Shown: piece after piece, positions 32,595-44,235 of the stretch | Layout: each line of letters begins with the position of its first letter | Numbering within the stretch: the stretch's first letter is position 1 | Assembly (NCBI GenBank): GCA_964034945.1 | Contig: OZ035961.1 | Span: 89,406,991-89,470,990 of the forward strand | From: Chrysopilus asiliformis | Lineage: Eukaryota; Arthropoda; Insecta; Diptera; Rhagionidae | Direction: 5' to 3' | DNA: 64,000 nt | The notes under the pieces: model-generated | The model's database searches: none | What the model was told of the DNA's origin: nothing | The model's input: only the letters and a program-made list of their open reading frames with translations | Position numbers and translations under genes: made by a program

Positions 32595-34315
32595 GCTAGA
32601 GATTTTTTGCACGAAAAAATATTTAACCTTCCCAGAAATCGAAATCCACCTTAAGTTTTTAAAAACCAGTAGTCAACAAAGCTTGTCAATTGTGCAGCCC
32701 AGACGATTAACCCGTTTTCCGTGTTTTCTTATTTTCTTGATTTTTTTCTTAACTCTCTTTTTTTGGACATTTCCAGCGGACAAGTACACAATCTTCGTAC
32801 ATTTTCACGTGTTTTCAAGAACCGGAGAGGACATTGACTGGCGACGTGTACATGAACTTGCTTGAAGATGGCACCAATTATGCTGTCAACCGAAATAATT
32901 ATAGGATCGAAATTTAACTGAAGTTTCTCAGCTGTGAATTTTCTCAAGCGTTCCATATCGAATATACTATCTGTAATAGATCGATGTATATTTCGTCTTT
33001 GTTTAGATTTTCGATTGGTAATCATTAACATCGCATCACTGCAACTGTCAAAAATTAGACAAATGTTTGTGTTCCATCATTTTGAACGCGTCGTAGAGTT
33101 CGAATAGATTCTCCTTCCTCACCTTAGTTAATTAATAAATGAAGGTTTTTTTCCATTTAAGAAACTATCCTAACCACAAACAGATTAACATTGAATTTTA
33201 GCGAGAATCCATTAAAATCTTTTAAGATGAAACTGACGACGACGAAACCGATTTTAGTTGGAATCGTGACGATTCACATTAATCTTTCGTCATGCTCTTC
33301 ACGATTAATGTATACGCAAAATGTCGAAAATCTATGAAGCCGAAACGTAAATTTAATAATTTTCTATTTTGTTAAGAGATTGTCGAAGTTTAAGGGAGCA
33401 TGGCGCGGAGATAATTTGTCATCATCATCATCAGCGTCACCTTCACCAGACTAGCATCTTTCGTCGTCATCTGGATGGTGGTAAAAACCTGAGATCTACA
33501 CGGCACGGTGTTAAATCTTCCTTCACTCATGCGCGGTGAGCTAGATTACCATTTCGAGATTATGTTGAGAGATTTCTAAAGTCGCCGCCACCGCATAAAA
33601 AAAATCGTCTTATGCTGTGCTGTGAGGCATGGTCCATGGGGCAACATGGAATTTTGACGAATTAACTCCATCAGGAAGGAAAGTTCAGAAAAAACCGTCA
33701 ACAAGGAAAAAAATATTCGAAAAAACGTTACTTTTTTGATGTTTTCCAGTCGCATATATTTTCTGTAATTACTTGAGATGAAAAAAAGTTTTTCATTTAT
33801 GCGTTTTTACATTTTTTTTTTCTATAGTTACTCCGCGGAGATGGGAATTTTCCATGTAAGTTCATTAAGATGACATTCTAACCTACTTCTTCATTCAGGC
33901 AACAATCAACAATTTTGCCATTCATTTTTCACGCTTTTTTATATTCAAGCTAGATTTTTTTTTACAAATTTGTTAAACGTTCCCGCACATAATCACCTGT
34001 CTGTTGTCAAATCTGTGCTTACCATGGTAAGATACATGTATCTTACTCATGTAACAGTAAAATTAATAGAGGAAAATTTAAAAAAAAACTTTTATTAAAA
34101 TGTATTAAAAAGAGAAAAAAAATTATTATTAAGCATCATTTTTTTTTTTGAACTTTTCAAAAGTTTGAGCTTTTAATCTTCTAAATTTTGTTATTATTCA
34201 AAATTTTCTGCTCTATAATTTCCACATACAAAAAAAATGATTAAAAAAAATAATGTTTAAAAAAACAGTCTGTTTTAAAAAGCTTGTGAGAAAATACAGT
34301 TTTTGGCCTTGTGTA
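32595..34315. other. No gene seen
   Basis: Unique-looking DNA with somewhat more G+C near 33220-33660. A 100-codon minus-strand frame (32729-33031) has no recognisable domain. No repeat was recognised. Confidence 0.4.
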
Positions 34316-34319
34316 CACG

Positions 34320-34720
34320 AAGAGAAATTCATTGGTAAAATCAACCACACACCTTAGTTGAGTTTGCGTCAACTTCTTTCGTGATTAACTCTTCTAAGGA
34401 CACATTGCGCTTTATCAAAATAGATAAACCTTTCATTGTTTAATTCAACTAGTTTGCGCGTAATTAAATGATCACGTCCCTTGTTAATCAAGCTCAATGG
34501 TTTCATTAGATAGGTTTAAATCAACTACGTTTGTGTTAAAATCAAAGAATTTCCGTGTTAAAATCAAACAATTTTAGTCAACAATGAGCTGTTAGTTGAT
34601 TATATCACGCTGTATAGTGGATTTAATCACGTTCGTAGTTAATTTCACCACGTTCAATGTATTGTTGGTTAATCACGAAGCGTATTTGAATCAACCAATG
34701 ACCTTTCACTCCATGGATCC
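34320..34720. repeat. Cluster of GTTAATCACG / AATCAAC motifs
   Basis: Over 400 bases, short related motifs recur in both directions: CGTGATTAAC near 34379, AATGATCACG near 34467, TTAATCACG near 34624, a TTTCACCACG variant near 34643 and TTAATCACG near 34671, plus many AATCAAC/GTTGATT strings. It could be the inside of a diverged MITE or a protein-binding array. No inverted ends were found. Confidence 0.35.
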
Positions 34721-35152
34721 GTGGAGAAATAAAAGCGAGAAACTTTTTTTTTTTGTTTTTTTTAATGATTGTATCTATTTTTTTATTTTTGACACAAATT
34801 GCCCAAAAAGTTGGTTCCTTGTTAGTACATTTAAAAAAAAAAGCTTTTTAAAAAAAATTCTTGATTTTTCTTCCTCGAAAATCAATTTATGAATATTTTT
34901 CCCAAGCTCTTTCATTTGATACCCCACACGATGTGTACGTCGTTAGTTCAATTTGGACAATATAGCGATTTATATACCTCGGTCTCAAGGGGTTAAAATA
35001 CAACACGCAGTTACAATTTAAGAAAACTTTTTTTTAAGTTTGGAATTATGCATTCATAATAAAAAAAAATAGGAATATTTTGTATCCACAATTTGTTTTT
35101 TAATGGTTTAAAAGTTAATGAACTGGAAATAAAATTTTTTCTCTATTTTTAG

Positions 35153-35182
35153 TTACGTAAGGTTAGTTCAGTGTCAGGCATT
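35153..35182 (+). promoter_or_regulatory. Conserved upstream block of secreted-protein pseudogene 1
   Basis: GTAAGGTTAGTTCAGTGTCAG lies about 75 bases before the exon-1 relic. Matching blocks lie upstream of the two other paralogues (36197-36222 and 38174-38200). Conservation upstream of three duplicated genes suggests a promoter element or shared transcript start, although recent duplication alone would also preserve it. Confidence 0.45.
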
Positions 35183-35233
35183 TCAGTAGACCTGTTCGTC
35201 TGACAAATATATGTTATACAACATTTTTAACAA

Positions 35234-35670
35234 ATGTTTTTCTAGAAATTTTTTGAGCAACAAGTACTACTAATATCTATATTCGTTAAGGTAATGGTTT
35301 ATGAAACATTAGAATTTTTGTTTATCGATTTGTTTAGATGAATTTATCTTGGTATTTCCAATTTACTGGAGTCGGTTTAAATATCTTAGGTCCATATGGA
35401 GCCTGTAAACATTCCCTAATCAAGGAAAATAGATTTATTACCGGATATTGTTCAATTAATGTAACTATAACTGATTTCAGTGCACGAGTGATTGTGCACG
35501 TAACCGATAACATAATTAATAGAACTATTTTCGTTTTTGAAAGAAATATTTGTGAGATATTCGCCAGTAAAGAACAAATGAGTCAAATGGTAGTTAAAGT
35601 GACTTTAAGTAGAACTTTTCTACCGAAAACATGTCCAATAAACGCTGGCAACTACTCATTAAAATCATAA
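35234..35670 (+). pseudogene. Secreted DUF1091/CheB-like paralogue 1, broken
   Basis: This is the first of three tandem paralogues. Exon 2 starts at 35338 after a TTTAG acceptor and is open to 35670, aligning with exon 2 of the intact gene through the shared CPI.AGNYSLK motif. The exon-1 relic (about 35234-35290) ends in AAG before GTAATG, as in the intact gene, and encodes a hydrophobic stretch; but its only in-frame ATG (35234) is followed three codons later by TAG. The C-terminal third is missing because a family B repeat begins at about 35668. The two lesions make it a pseudogene; use of the Met at 35338 would give a protein without a signal peptide. Confidence 0.7.
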
Positions 35671-35910
35671 AACTTAGCTGGCAATTTACAAGGAACGTAA
35701 CTATATAAAATTTCAAGTCTCTAGCTCAATCCTTTCGAAACGGATAGACGGACAGACAGACAAACGGACATGCGAAAATCAAAATATTTTGTCATTCTTA
35801 ACACTCTGGTGTAGTTCATTTTTGTGTCCGGTATACTAAAGGTATTGTAACATACGAACGGTATACTAAATCTAATATACTTCTATATGATATATCATAT
35901 AGAGTATAAA
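35668..35910 (+). repeat. Family B right half inserted in pseudogene 1
   Basis: It begins at ACTTAGCTGGCAATTTAC, runs through CTAGCTCAATCCTTTCGAAA and the CGGACAGACAGAC tail, and ends at TATATGATATATCATATAGA. It replaces the last third of the secreted-protein reading frame. Confidence 0.75.
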
Positions 35911-36196
35911 AATTAAGAAATGCGAAAATCACAGAATAGGAACCAAAAACTAAAACTAGAACCAAATTTTTGAAAATTTCAGAAACCAAAACCAGAAATC
36001 CAATTCATTGAATTCAAAACTTTTGGTTTGAATTTCTGACTTTGACAGTCTTTCAGAAATGCCTCGAAAATAAAGTATAATTGAACATGGAAAATTGAGG
36101 AAATGTAATCCATTAGGGATTTAAAGTAATAGTAATCAAAAATTTTTTGCTCATATAAAACAGAATTTGTTTTCATTTTTTTTTTGCAAAAATTGG

Positions 36197-36222
36197 CAAG
36201 GTTACTACAATGTCAGTAATTT
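36197..36222 (+). promoter_or_regulatory. Conserved upstream block of the intact secreted-protein gene
   Basis: AAGGTTACTACAATGTCAGT about 90 bases upstream of the ATG matches the blocks before the flanking paralogues. A TATA-like GTATAGAGCTATTTAAA lies just after it. Confidence 0.45.
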
Positions 36223-36307
36223 TTGTATAGAGCTATTTAAAATTATTTACAAGACGATTTTCTTTATTATTTCCTCCTACTAATTTGAAATAGTACAGCA
36301 CATTACA

Positions 36308-36915
36308 ATGTCGATAAAAATCCAAAGCGTATTACTACTATGGTTATCTATTGCTGCCAAGGTAAATCTTCTATTTGAAAAATATAAGAACTTTCCATTT
36401 TTTATACAATAAATTTAAATTTCCAGATGAATTTTTCTTGGCACCTTCAATTTTCTGACGTACATTTAAATGTGCATGGTCCGTATGCAGTGTGTAACTA
36501 TTCAACAATCAAAGATAGATTTCTGATCGGAAATTGTTTGACATTAATAGACTTTATTGATCCCAGTATAAAAATTTTAAGTTACTCAACAAATAGCCGA
36601 AGAAACCGAACAATTTTTGAGTTTAAAAGGAATATCTGTCAAATATTAGCCAATAAAGACCAAATCAGTCAAATGGTCGTTAAGGTAGCTATGAGTAAAA
36701 TCAATATACCGAAAAAATGTCCAATAAAGGCAGGCAACTATTCACTCAAACCATTGGGATTCTCAAAGAGAGACTTCCCAGTTTTTTCACAAATTGTTGT
36801 TGTTCCAGTTTATACTCGTGGTGGCATAATAATGGAACTTTTTGTAAAAATTAATAACAAAACAGTCAAAATTGCTACTGGTGATGTAAAATTTCGTCTT
36901 GTTTTTCAAGATTGA
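36308..36915 (+). CDS. Small secreted protein, DUF1091/CheB-like (intact)
   Basis: Two exons encode 180 residues. Exon 1 (36308-36361) codes for an 18-residue hydrophobic signal peptide (MSIKIQSVLLLWLSIAAK). A 65-base phase-0 intron follows (36362 GTAAAT to TTCCAG 36426), then exon 2 (36427-36915). The mature part has four cysteines, including NICQIL near the middle and KKCPIKAGNYSLK near two-thirds, and three or four possible N-glycosylation sites. The Cys in a CPI.xG.Y motif, the total length and the exon layout fit the DUF1091 group of Diptera, some of which (CheB) act in contact chemosensation; the family call is my inference and the ligand is unknown. The first Met is chosen because it begins the signal peptide in the same relative position as in paralogue 3. 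It is the only intact member of the tandem trio, and its upstream block is conserved. Confidence 0.72.
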
Positions 36916-37141
36916 TTTTACAGTGGAAGATCGATAAGTTGTAGCTGACGAGGTCAGGAAAAACTTCTGAGGGTATTCGAGTTATCGAGGTTCGACTTAT
37001 CGAAGTTGCACTTCATAAGTATTTTTTATTCTTGGTATTTTGTAATTTTATTAATTTTGGTATTTTGTAATTTTATTAATTTTGGTATTTTGTAGTTTTA
37101 TTAAGGTTGAAAATTTGAAATATAAAAAAAGCTTGGGAGTT

Positions 37142-37330
37142 GTCTATACATATATAATCCAAATACCACTAACTGACTTACTCACTCATTGCCGTATCTC
37201 CCGAACCACCAAACCGATTGCCATGAAATTTTGCACACAGATTCGTCTTACCTCAAAGGTGCTCATTAAAGAACGGTTTTTCAAAATTACACCCCTAAGG
37301 AAGTGAAAAACCGTCATTTATTGAGTCAGC
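37142..37330 (+). repeat. Helitron-like 5' fragment
   Basis: It starts TCTATACATATATAATCC and continues with ACTGACTTACTCACTCA and CCGAACCACCAAACCGATTG, an order typical of the 5' end of insect Helitrons. The GCATGAAATT-like block is shared with 1170-1240. No CTRR 3' end with a hairpin was found, so the element is truncated or unclassified. Confidence 0.4.
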
Positions 37331-38170
37331 GCTGCGCTTCGCGACACATTTCGAGAGATTTGGAAGTTTTCTGCGTCAAATTCGGACCTCACAAAGGACA
37401 AAGCATACCGATGAGCCTCTCTAGCAATTATTAGGTTAATTTAAGCTACCTTAGCCTTTCCGACTTTTTTTCCGCAGACAGTGTCTTCTATTTAATGCTT
37501 CCGGAGAATTTTTTTAAAGTGTCCGAGGCATTGCTTTTCTAGGGCAGCATTTCTCTGCTCTGGGCGCAATACAAGTAGAATAAAAATACCCCTTAAATAG
37601 AGTACAGCGTCAGAGGAACAAAAGAGCGGGATGGCATCTTTAATTTATGGGTATATTTGACCTTGGCATTCAAAATTTTTCACCCGCTGCGCAAAATTTT
37701 TTACCTGTTTGAATTTTTTAGATAAAAATTTCACCTGCGGCGAATTTTTTTTTGAATATTTTTTTTGCCTATATGCATTTTTTGAATAAAGTTTTGCCTG
37801 GGGTTCACTTTCTGTTGCATACCGAAAAATCAAAAATCTTTTTTTAACACAACGAGAATCACAAACGAAAATTGAGACAAACCTCTTCTCCTTTATCGGT
37901 CTTTCAAAATTTCCAAGCATACACAGAAATCCGTTTTATCAATTTTTTCCATCAACGGGGCAGGTGCCAAACACAAGTTTTACGCCGGTCGTAGCTTTGC
38001 CTTGGCACGGCTTGGGTTATTAGTTGAGATTTTATGATTTTAAAAAAATATCCCGGCTCATAACGTAAAACATTCAAATATATGTTATCGAGGAGAAGCG
38101 TAAAAATTTAATAACAAAATTTAATAACTTAAATTTCTAAATTAATGAACTGAATAATAAATAATACTGA
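37330..38170. other. No gene seen
   Basis: Unique-looking DNA between paralogues 2 and 3 with short frames only. Confidence 0.4.
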
Positions 38171-38173
38171 TAT

Positions 38174-38200
38174 GTGAGGTTAGTAAAATGTCATTAATTT
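38174..38200 (+). promoter_or_regulatory. Conserved upstream block of secreted-protein pseudogene 3
   Basis: GTGAGGTTAGTAAAATGTCA lies about 170 bases upstream of the ATG of paralogue 3 and matches the blocks upstream of paralogues 1 and 2. Confidence 0.45.
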
Positions 38201-38348
38201 CCATGCGAACAAGCGCAAAATCTTTTTTATTTAAAAACAAAAAAGTTGTGAATTTGAAACATGTTTCCAACAAATTTAGTATCCAAAGTAAAGTTTTGAT
38301 ATTTCTACACCTTTATTTAATTATAAAACCCAAAAAATCTTCAACAAA

Positions 38349-38935
38349 ATGATTCAGATAATTTTTCTACTATTATTTATCACTGCCCAGGTAAAAAAAA
38401 AATCTGTTAAAAATATAAGAAATTTTCGACTTTTTAATTAATAAAATTATTTAGATTGATGCATCTTGGCACACTCAGTTTACTAAAATCGATTCAAATG
38501 TTTCGGAGTCGTTTGGAGCCTGCAATTTTTCAATTTTCCGAGAAAAATTTATTAACGGATATTGTTCGGTTTTTGTAAATATGACTTATGTTAATGTACG
38601 ACTTTTTACTTACTCAACAGACTCGAAATCGAACGATTTTCGATTTTAAAAGGAATATTTGTCAAATATTAGCCAGTAAAGACAAAATTAGTCAAATAAT
38701 CGTGAGTGTCGCTCTGAGTAAGTTTAATTTACCGAAAAAATGTCCAATCAAAACAGGAAACTATACATTAAAAGCGGTTGGTTTCTCGAATAACGATTTA
38801 TTCGGTTTCGCTCAAGCAATTGTCAATCCGGTCTACACTAATGGAACTACAATTTTGGAACTTTTTACAAAAATCAACAGTCAAATTGTCAAAGCTGCTA
38901 CATTTTGTATTAAATTTCGTATTCTTCGTGGATGA
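38349..38935 (+). pseudogene. Secreted DUF1091/CheB-like paralogue 3, frameshifted
   Basis: Exon 1 (38349-38390) encodes a 14-residue hydrophobic signal peptide (MIQIIFLLLFITAQ), followed by a 64-base intron (38391 GTAAAA to TTTAG 38454). Exon 2 starts at 38455 and matches the intact gene up to about 38630. A net loss of 5 bases relative to paralogue 2 then shifts the frame, and the original frame meets TAA at 38647-38649. The conserved remainder (NRTIFDFKRNICQ ... KKCPIK) continues in the next frame to 38935. Signal peptide, splice sites and C-terminus are preserved, so the break is recent or the shift could be a sequencing or assembly error. Confidence 0.7.
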
Positions 38936-38994
38936 TGACGTTATCATGTTTGTTGGTTTTTTTTAATTTGTCAATTGTGTGTCGCAAATTTTAA

Positions 38995-39241
38995 CCCTTC
39001 TGTTATGTTCAAAAAATACACACAAATAGAAAGTTTGGGGTCATAAAATGACCCACGTGTATTGCCCCGTATAATGCATACAAAATAATCGTAAATTACA
39101 ATTTATACATGATTTTCGCAATATGTGTTTCACTGTGTGATCCACTGTTCAAAAGAAATTTGACCTCATAGAATTTTTAATAACGAAAATTTTGGTTTAA
39201 ACTTCTTTGGGTCATAAAATGACCCGAACATAATAGAAAGT
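38995..39241. mobile_element. TTAA-flanked MITE with GGGTCATAAAATGACCC palindromes
   Basis: Left end CCCTTCTGTTATGTTC and right end GAACATAATAGAAAGT are inverted repeats (12 of 16), bounded by TTAA at 38991-38994 and 39242-39245. The palindrome GGGTCATAAAATGACCC is present just inside each end. This fits a piggyBac-like MITE family. Confidence 0.65.
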
Positions 39242-39249
39242 TTAAATAC

Positions 39250-41815
39250 TAAACACACGGTTCGAAATGTTTTTTATTAAGTAAAAGAGAATTTGACTAT
39301 CTTAAAGAATATTTAATTATTTTAAAGGATATTTAACCATTCGGAGCTGTGCACCGGAGTTGAAAAGTGTTTTCCTAACATCCGAGTGTGTCTATAAACC
39401 TAGAACCCATATTTCAAATATCGATTAACCTAAAATTTCAACAAACCAGAATTTAATCTCATTCGCATATACCATTTATTTTAACATTTTTACATTATTT
39501 TTCCACGTATCAACATGCCACTGAAATACCTCTTCTCATTTTTCCTTAAGCCCCATTTACATGCCATTCATTCACTATACATGACACCGTCATGTGTTTA
39601 GGGCTTAAGGCGCCGTTTAAATTGGGGACTTTATTCTGCGAATTTCGTTCTGCGACACAAAAATTCACGTTTCACAACCGTCTAGATTACGACATAAAAT
39701 TTTGTGCATTGAAAGACACCGGAATTGGAATTTTTTCCATACAAGATCGCCGGAATGAATTCAATTTTTGCAAAGTGAATTTGCGACAGATCTGCGACAG
39801 ATGAATAAAATTTGCAAAATAAATTCTGAATAAAATTTGTGAAGAAATTCAAGAAAAATCCTCCGGTGTAAACGAGGCCTGAAATTCAATATTTCTCGTC
39901 GCTATTCTTTGGTTAAAATACTAAAACCTTAAATATGTCTCATACAAAGAGTTTGGCTATAAGGGGCAAAAAGTTTGGTTTAGGTGGAAAAATGTTTACT
40001 TGTCAAAAAAAATTACCTGACGCAAGTGCAAATCTTTTTCTCAGTGTGATGATCCAAATCAGAGTCATATTTTTTGAGTGATGAGCGAAAGAACGAACGA
40101 TTTGATAAAATTTGAAAGATTTTTTTTAAATCTAGCAAAGCCAGAGTTTTCAATTTCATCATGATTGGGATTAATAATCATTCCAATATTAGCGAAAAAG
40201 AACGTTAATTTATTTAAATCATCAAAATAAAATTTAAAATGCTCGAATTATGAAATTATAATCAATTCACAGTCGTTCTAGTGGTAAAAACTTAGTTGTC
40301 TATTCAGATTACAGAGAAGGTCATTAGCATTTTATGTGTGAAGAAGATTAAAAATTGATTTCACGAGTCTTGACGGTTAGATTAATATGTAAACTTTATT
40401 ATCTTCCCAATGTTCAGAGAAATTTTATTTAAAAAAATATTTGAAAAACAAAGTTAAATAAACAGAAAAAAAACTATAACGATATGGAAATATTTTTGCT
40501 GTAGAAAAAAACTCATCTAAATTAAACGGAATTTCAGTTTTTGCTCAAATTTCTACAACTGTGAAATAAATGACAACCGCTGTGCCTCTTGGGATCATTT
40601 TACTAGCAATTTTTTTTTGGAATTTTTTAATTTTTTTTCTTATTTTGTGTGAATTTCATATCGCATGTGATTACATAAAGAATCCGATACTTATCGTGTT
40701 TTTATCAATTTTAAAGTGTATAAAACTAAGAAATAAGACCGAACCGCTCCCAATATTTTTGTTGAGAAATCATATTTCTTCAAGTTATTTTGATAAGAAA
40801 TATGCTTACAAATGAAATCATTTATGGATCGAGTTTCAAACATCAAAAAAGTTAAGCAGGAAAAAAAATTGAATTGAATATAATAAACTAGCGAGAAGAG
40901 AGGAGAAGAGAGATGAAAAAAAGAAACAGAGAGAAAGAGAGAATAAAAATTGAAAATAAAGTCGCCTACATAATCGATGTAGGTTGCGTGCAAAGATCCA
41001 ATGAAGTTAAACGCAGGGAGCAAAATTTTTAATCGTTGTTTCGTCCTGATTTTCCGGAAGTTTATGTCCTGGAAAAAGAAACAAAAAAACAAAATAATCC
41101 AAAACAAAGCCAATGGCAACCTGGGTGATAACCACAGTAAATATAGACAGAATTAGCATAAATAAATATAACTGCCAACAGTTTTAGATTTCAATTCTTT
41201 TAGCATGATTTAAAGATAAAAAATATAAGTGGAGAATAAGCATAAATAATAAAGAAGCAATACAATCGATTCACAGATAAGTTTTTATTGCTGAATCGTT
41301 TGTGTTTCTTCTTCTGCTTTTTCCAAATAAAAAAACGGGAGCGTCTTAGGTTGATCGATCAATTTGACGGATGAACTTCAATTTTGTCGACAGTGGGACA
41401 CGTGATGTTTTCCTTTGAGAAGAGGAAATGGAAATAATAACAAAAAATTGAAGTGCAATAATTTCACCATTAAGAAGAAATATGAATGAAGAAAAATGAA
41501 AATAATGGAGTAAAATATTATGCCGGAAAATGGGTGCACCGAAACAGGGGCCCACGCAATGGAATCAAGTGAATTAGGGCCACCAGAATGGAGTTTTACT
41601 ACATAAGTAAGACCCATCAGAAAATATAAACATAAAAAAGCCTCAATCATAAGAGAGAATGTTGAAATAAATACCCTTTGTGATGCTATTTTAAAACCAA
41701 AAGGTTTTTTTTTATGTTAAATCTTAATTCAACTCATAAAATTTCTAATTGAAATTATATGCATAGGAAAGTTATGTCCAAATGGTGTGGTAAGCATTTT
41801 TTCAATCGGTATTAG
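39250..41815. other. No gene seen
   Basis: AT-rich, unique-looking sequence. The minus-strand frame 40691-41119 (142 codons) is Phe/Ile/Leu-rich and AT-driven, and purine-rich strings near 40880-40960 have no periodicity. No RNA gene was recognised. Confidence 0.45.
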
Positions 41816-41818
41816 GAT

Positions 41819-42219
41819 AGCTGCACACTCTCCTCGAATGTAGGCGAATCACATTCCTCGATTGTCAATTTCAGCGCGTTTTCAAAAATTGAATCCATTT
41901 TATCGATCCTAAGTTTCCGGTTTCCGCCCGGCTGGAAAAAGAGGAGGGTAGCTGCAGGGTGAGCCAGTTCAGGGTAGATCCTGACCGTTTTGCTGGATAG
42001 ACTTTATGTCGAAACACTAGACCAGGATTGCAACTGCTGGACTTACCAAGTTCCTTCGGGACCCAACAGGATGTGCAGCGTAAAAACAAGAAGGAGCTAG
42101 TCCCAGCGTAAAAACAAGAAGGAGCTAAGGTTGGTGCAGGGCTGATAACCTTGCCCGGAAAAAACCGACTATTCGGAAAGCCGGCCGGTAGGCCAAGACC
42201 GGAAACTGGTTGTAGCACC

Positions 42220-42251
<32 letters not shown>

Positions 42252-43056
42252 GAGAGAGGATAGAGAGAGAGGATAGAGAGAGAGAAAGAGAGAGAGAGAT
42301 ATATATATAGGGAGTGAAAGAGGGAGAGAAAGAGGGAGAGAGAGAGGGAGAGAGAGAGGATAGAGAGAGAGAAAGAGAGAGAGAGAGATATATATATAGG
42401 GAGTGAAAGAGGGAGAGAGAGAGGGAGAGGGAGAGGGAGAGGGCGAGGGAGAGGGAGAGGGAGAGGGAGAGGGAGAGGGAGAGGGAGAGGGAGAGGGAGA
42501 GGGAGAGGGAGAGGGAGAGGGAGAGGGAGAGGGAGAGGGAGAGGGAGAGGGAGAGGGAGAGGGAGAGGGAGAGGGAGAGGGAGAGGGAGAGGGAGAGGGA
42601 GAGGGAGAGGGAGAGGGAGAGGGAGAGGGAGAGGGAGAGGGAGAGGGAGAGGGAGAGGGAGAGGGAGAGGGAGAGGGAGAGGGAGAGGGAGAGGGAGAGG
42701 GAGAGGGAGAGGGAGAGGGAGAGGGAGAGGGAGAGGGAGAGGGAGAGGGAGAGGGAGAGGGAGAGGGAGAGGGAGAGGGAGAGGGAGAGGGAGAGGGAGA
42801 GGGAGAGGGAGAGGGAGAGGGAGAGGGAGAGGGAGAGGGAGAGGGAGAGAGATAGGGAGAGAAAGAGGGAGAGAAAGAAAGAGGGAGAAAATTTCGGTTT
42901 AAAATATCAAACATGTAAAATATCAAATATTTACAATGCCGTAAACTCGGGTTTCAAGAGGGATAAATGAAAACAACATGATTTAATTTACAAAAAAATC
43001 GCCCAACCTGGTAGTCGAGACTATGATTCGCCTACATTCGATGAGAGTGTGGTGCT
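41819..43056. mobile_element. 1.24-kb element with 33-bp inverted ends
   Basis: The 33-base ends (41819-41851 and 43024-43056) are inverted with three mismatches and share TCGAATGTAGGCGAATCA. The left part (about 41880-42210) is GC-richer and contains a 24-base direct duplication near 42077-42127 (CAGCGTAAAAACAAGAAGGA); the right part is a GA-rich array. No transposase, target duplication or class signature was found. The frames of Ser-Pro and Gly-Glu repeats are microsatellite artefacts. Confidence 0.6.
42219..42895 (+). repeat. GA-rich microsatellite, mainly (GGGAGA)n
   Basis: GA dinucleotides pass into about 70 tandem GGGAGA units over 42412-42848, with a duplicated segment of about 100 bases (TATATATAGGGAGTGAAAGA at about 42300 and 42392) before it. 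The 6-base unit keeps both frames open, producing the long low-complexity open frames. Confidence 0.95.
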
Positions 43057-43059
43057 GGA

Positions 43060-44230
43060 ATTAGGGGATATCTTTAAAATACGTGATGCTAATTTTTCGC
43101 TTTTTCAGAATCCTTCTCCCTTCCTCCAACTATCACCATCCGGATTTTTCGCGATATTTTGTGCGAAATTTTATACCTGACTTCCATCTTGTTTTAGGGA
43201 CAGCCTTTTCGATAAAAATGAATAGTATTATTTGTTAAAATGGAAACAGGAGTGGCGGTTACAGAAAAACCGATCTTCTTTTATAATGTTTTTATGATTT
43301 AAAAAACATTCTATCTCATAGGGTTTATAAAAATGCACTCATAAAACGCCGACGCACATGGAAAAGTGCATCACCGCGGGCTGTGGCGCAGGCCCCGTGG
43401 AATCCCACGAAATTAAGGTTACTTTTATGCCATTTTGCCGGAGTAATGCTGCTGCAGCAACAACGCGGCTGCATCACGTTGACCTCCATTTCTGGGTTAT
43501 ATGCTTAATTAAATGGCCCCACTCGGCTACATAAATGAAAAACACACAATCCAACATCATTTGGAAAAAAATCAACTGAAAGCCAAATGAAATTATGGTC
43601 GTTTTAGATTTGGTTTGTTTTCGTCTTCGTCCGCAGGCAACTCGCGATGCACTCATAAGAGAAGCCACTTAAAAAAAATGGTTTCGGACAAACAATTTAT
43701 TCATCGTAATTCTATATTTAGCGAGTCCCGAAATATTTTTGGGCAGCCAAAATGCACTCGAATTGAGTCGGAGTCCCTTCCTTCTGTCGTCGTAGATTAG
43801 AGTATTAATTGCTTTTGTAACTTATCCCCATATAATTTTCAAGAGGCGCTGAACGGTCTCTCGTCGTTTCTTATCAAAATAAAGAAAACTTTCTGCCTGT
43901 TATTCTGCGTTAGACATACATATGGCATACATGGCACATGGCACTTTGCTCAAATAACAACGACTTGTTTAGATTTTTCTATTTTCGAAAATGTTACAAA
44001 GAAAAATCATGGATAATAATTTTTTTTTAATATGATGACAGAATGATGAAGATTTAAAACAAGACAGTTTAAAAATTAGTTAGCAGTTGTTGTATAATAT
44101 TTTTTATGATTTCTGTATATAGATTTAGATAATAAAAAAAATGAAAAATGAATTTAAATTAGGTTAATTGGAATTTTTCACGTGGACTGGGCATCGACAG
44201 TTAAGTAATCGCTAATGAAATACAATTATA
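43060..44230. other. No gene seen
   Basis: Unique-looking DNA, GC-richer near 43355-43480, with frames of about 60 codons. No exon structure could be supported. Confidence 0.4.
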
Positions 44231-44235
44231 ACTTA

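Noticed and set aside
40691..41119. 142-codon hydrophobic minus-strand frame
   Set aside because: Phe/Ile/Leu/Ser content is what AT-rich DNA produces; there is no splice context, known domain or conservation that can be judged.
41871..42926. 351-codon Ser-Pro frame on the minus strand and 150-codon Gly-Glu frame on the plus strand
   Set aside because: Both come from the (GGGAGA)n microsatellite; a 6-base unit leaves frames open on both strands.
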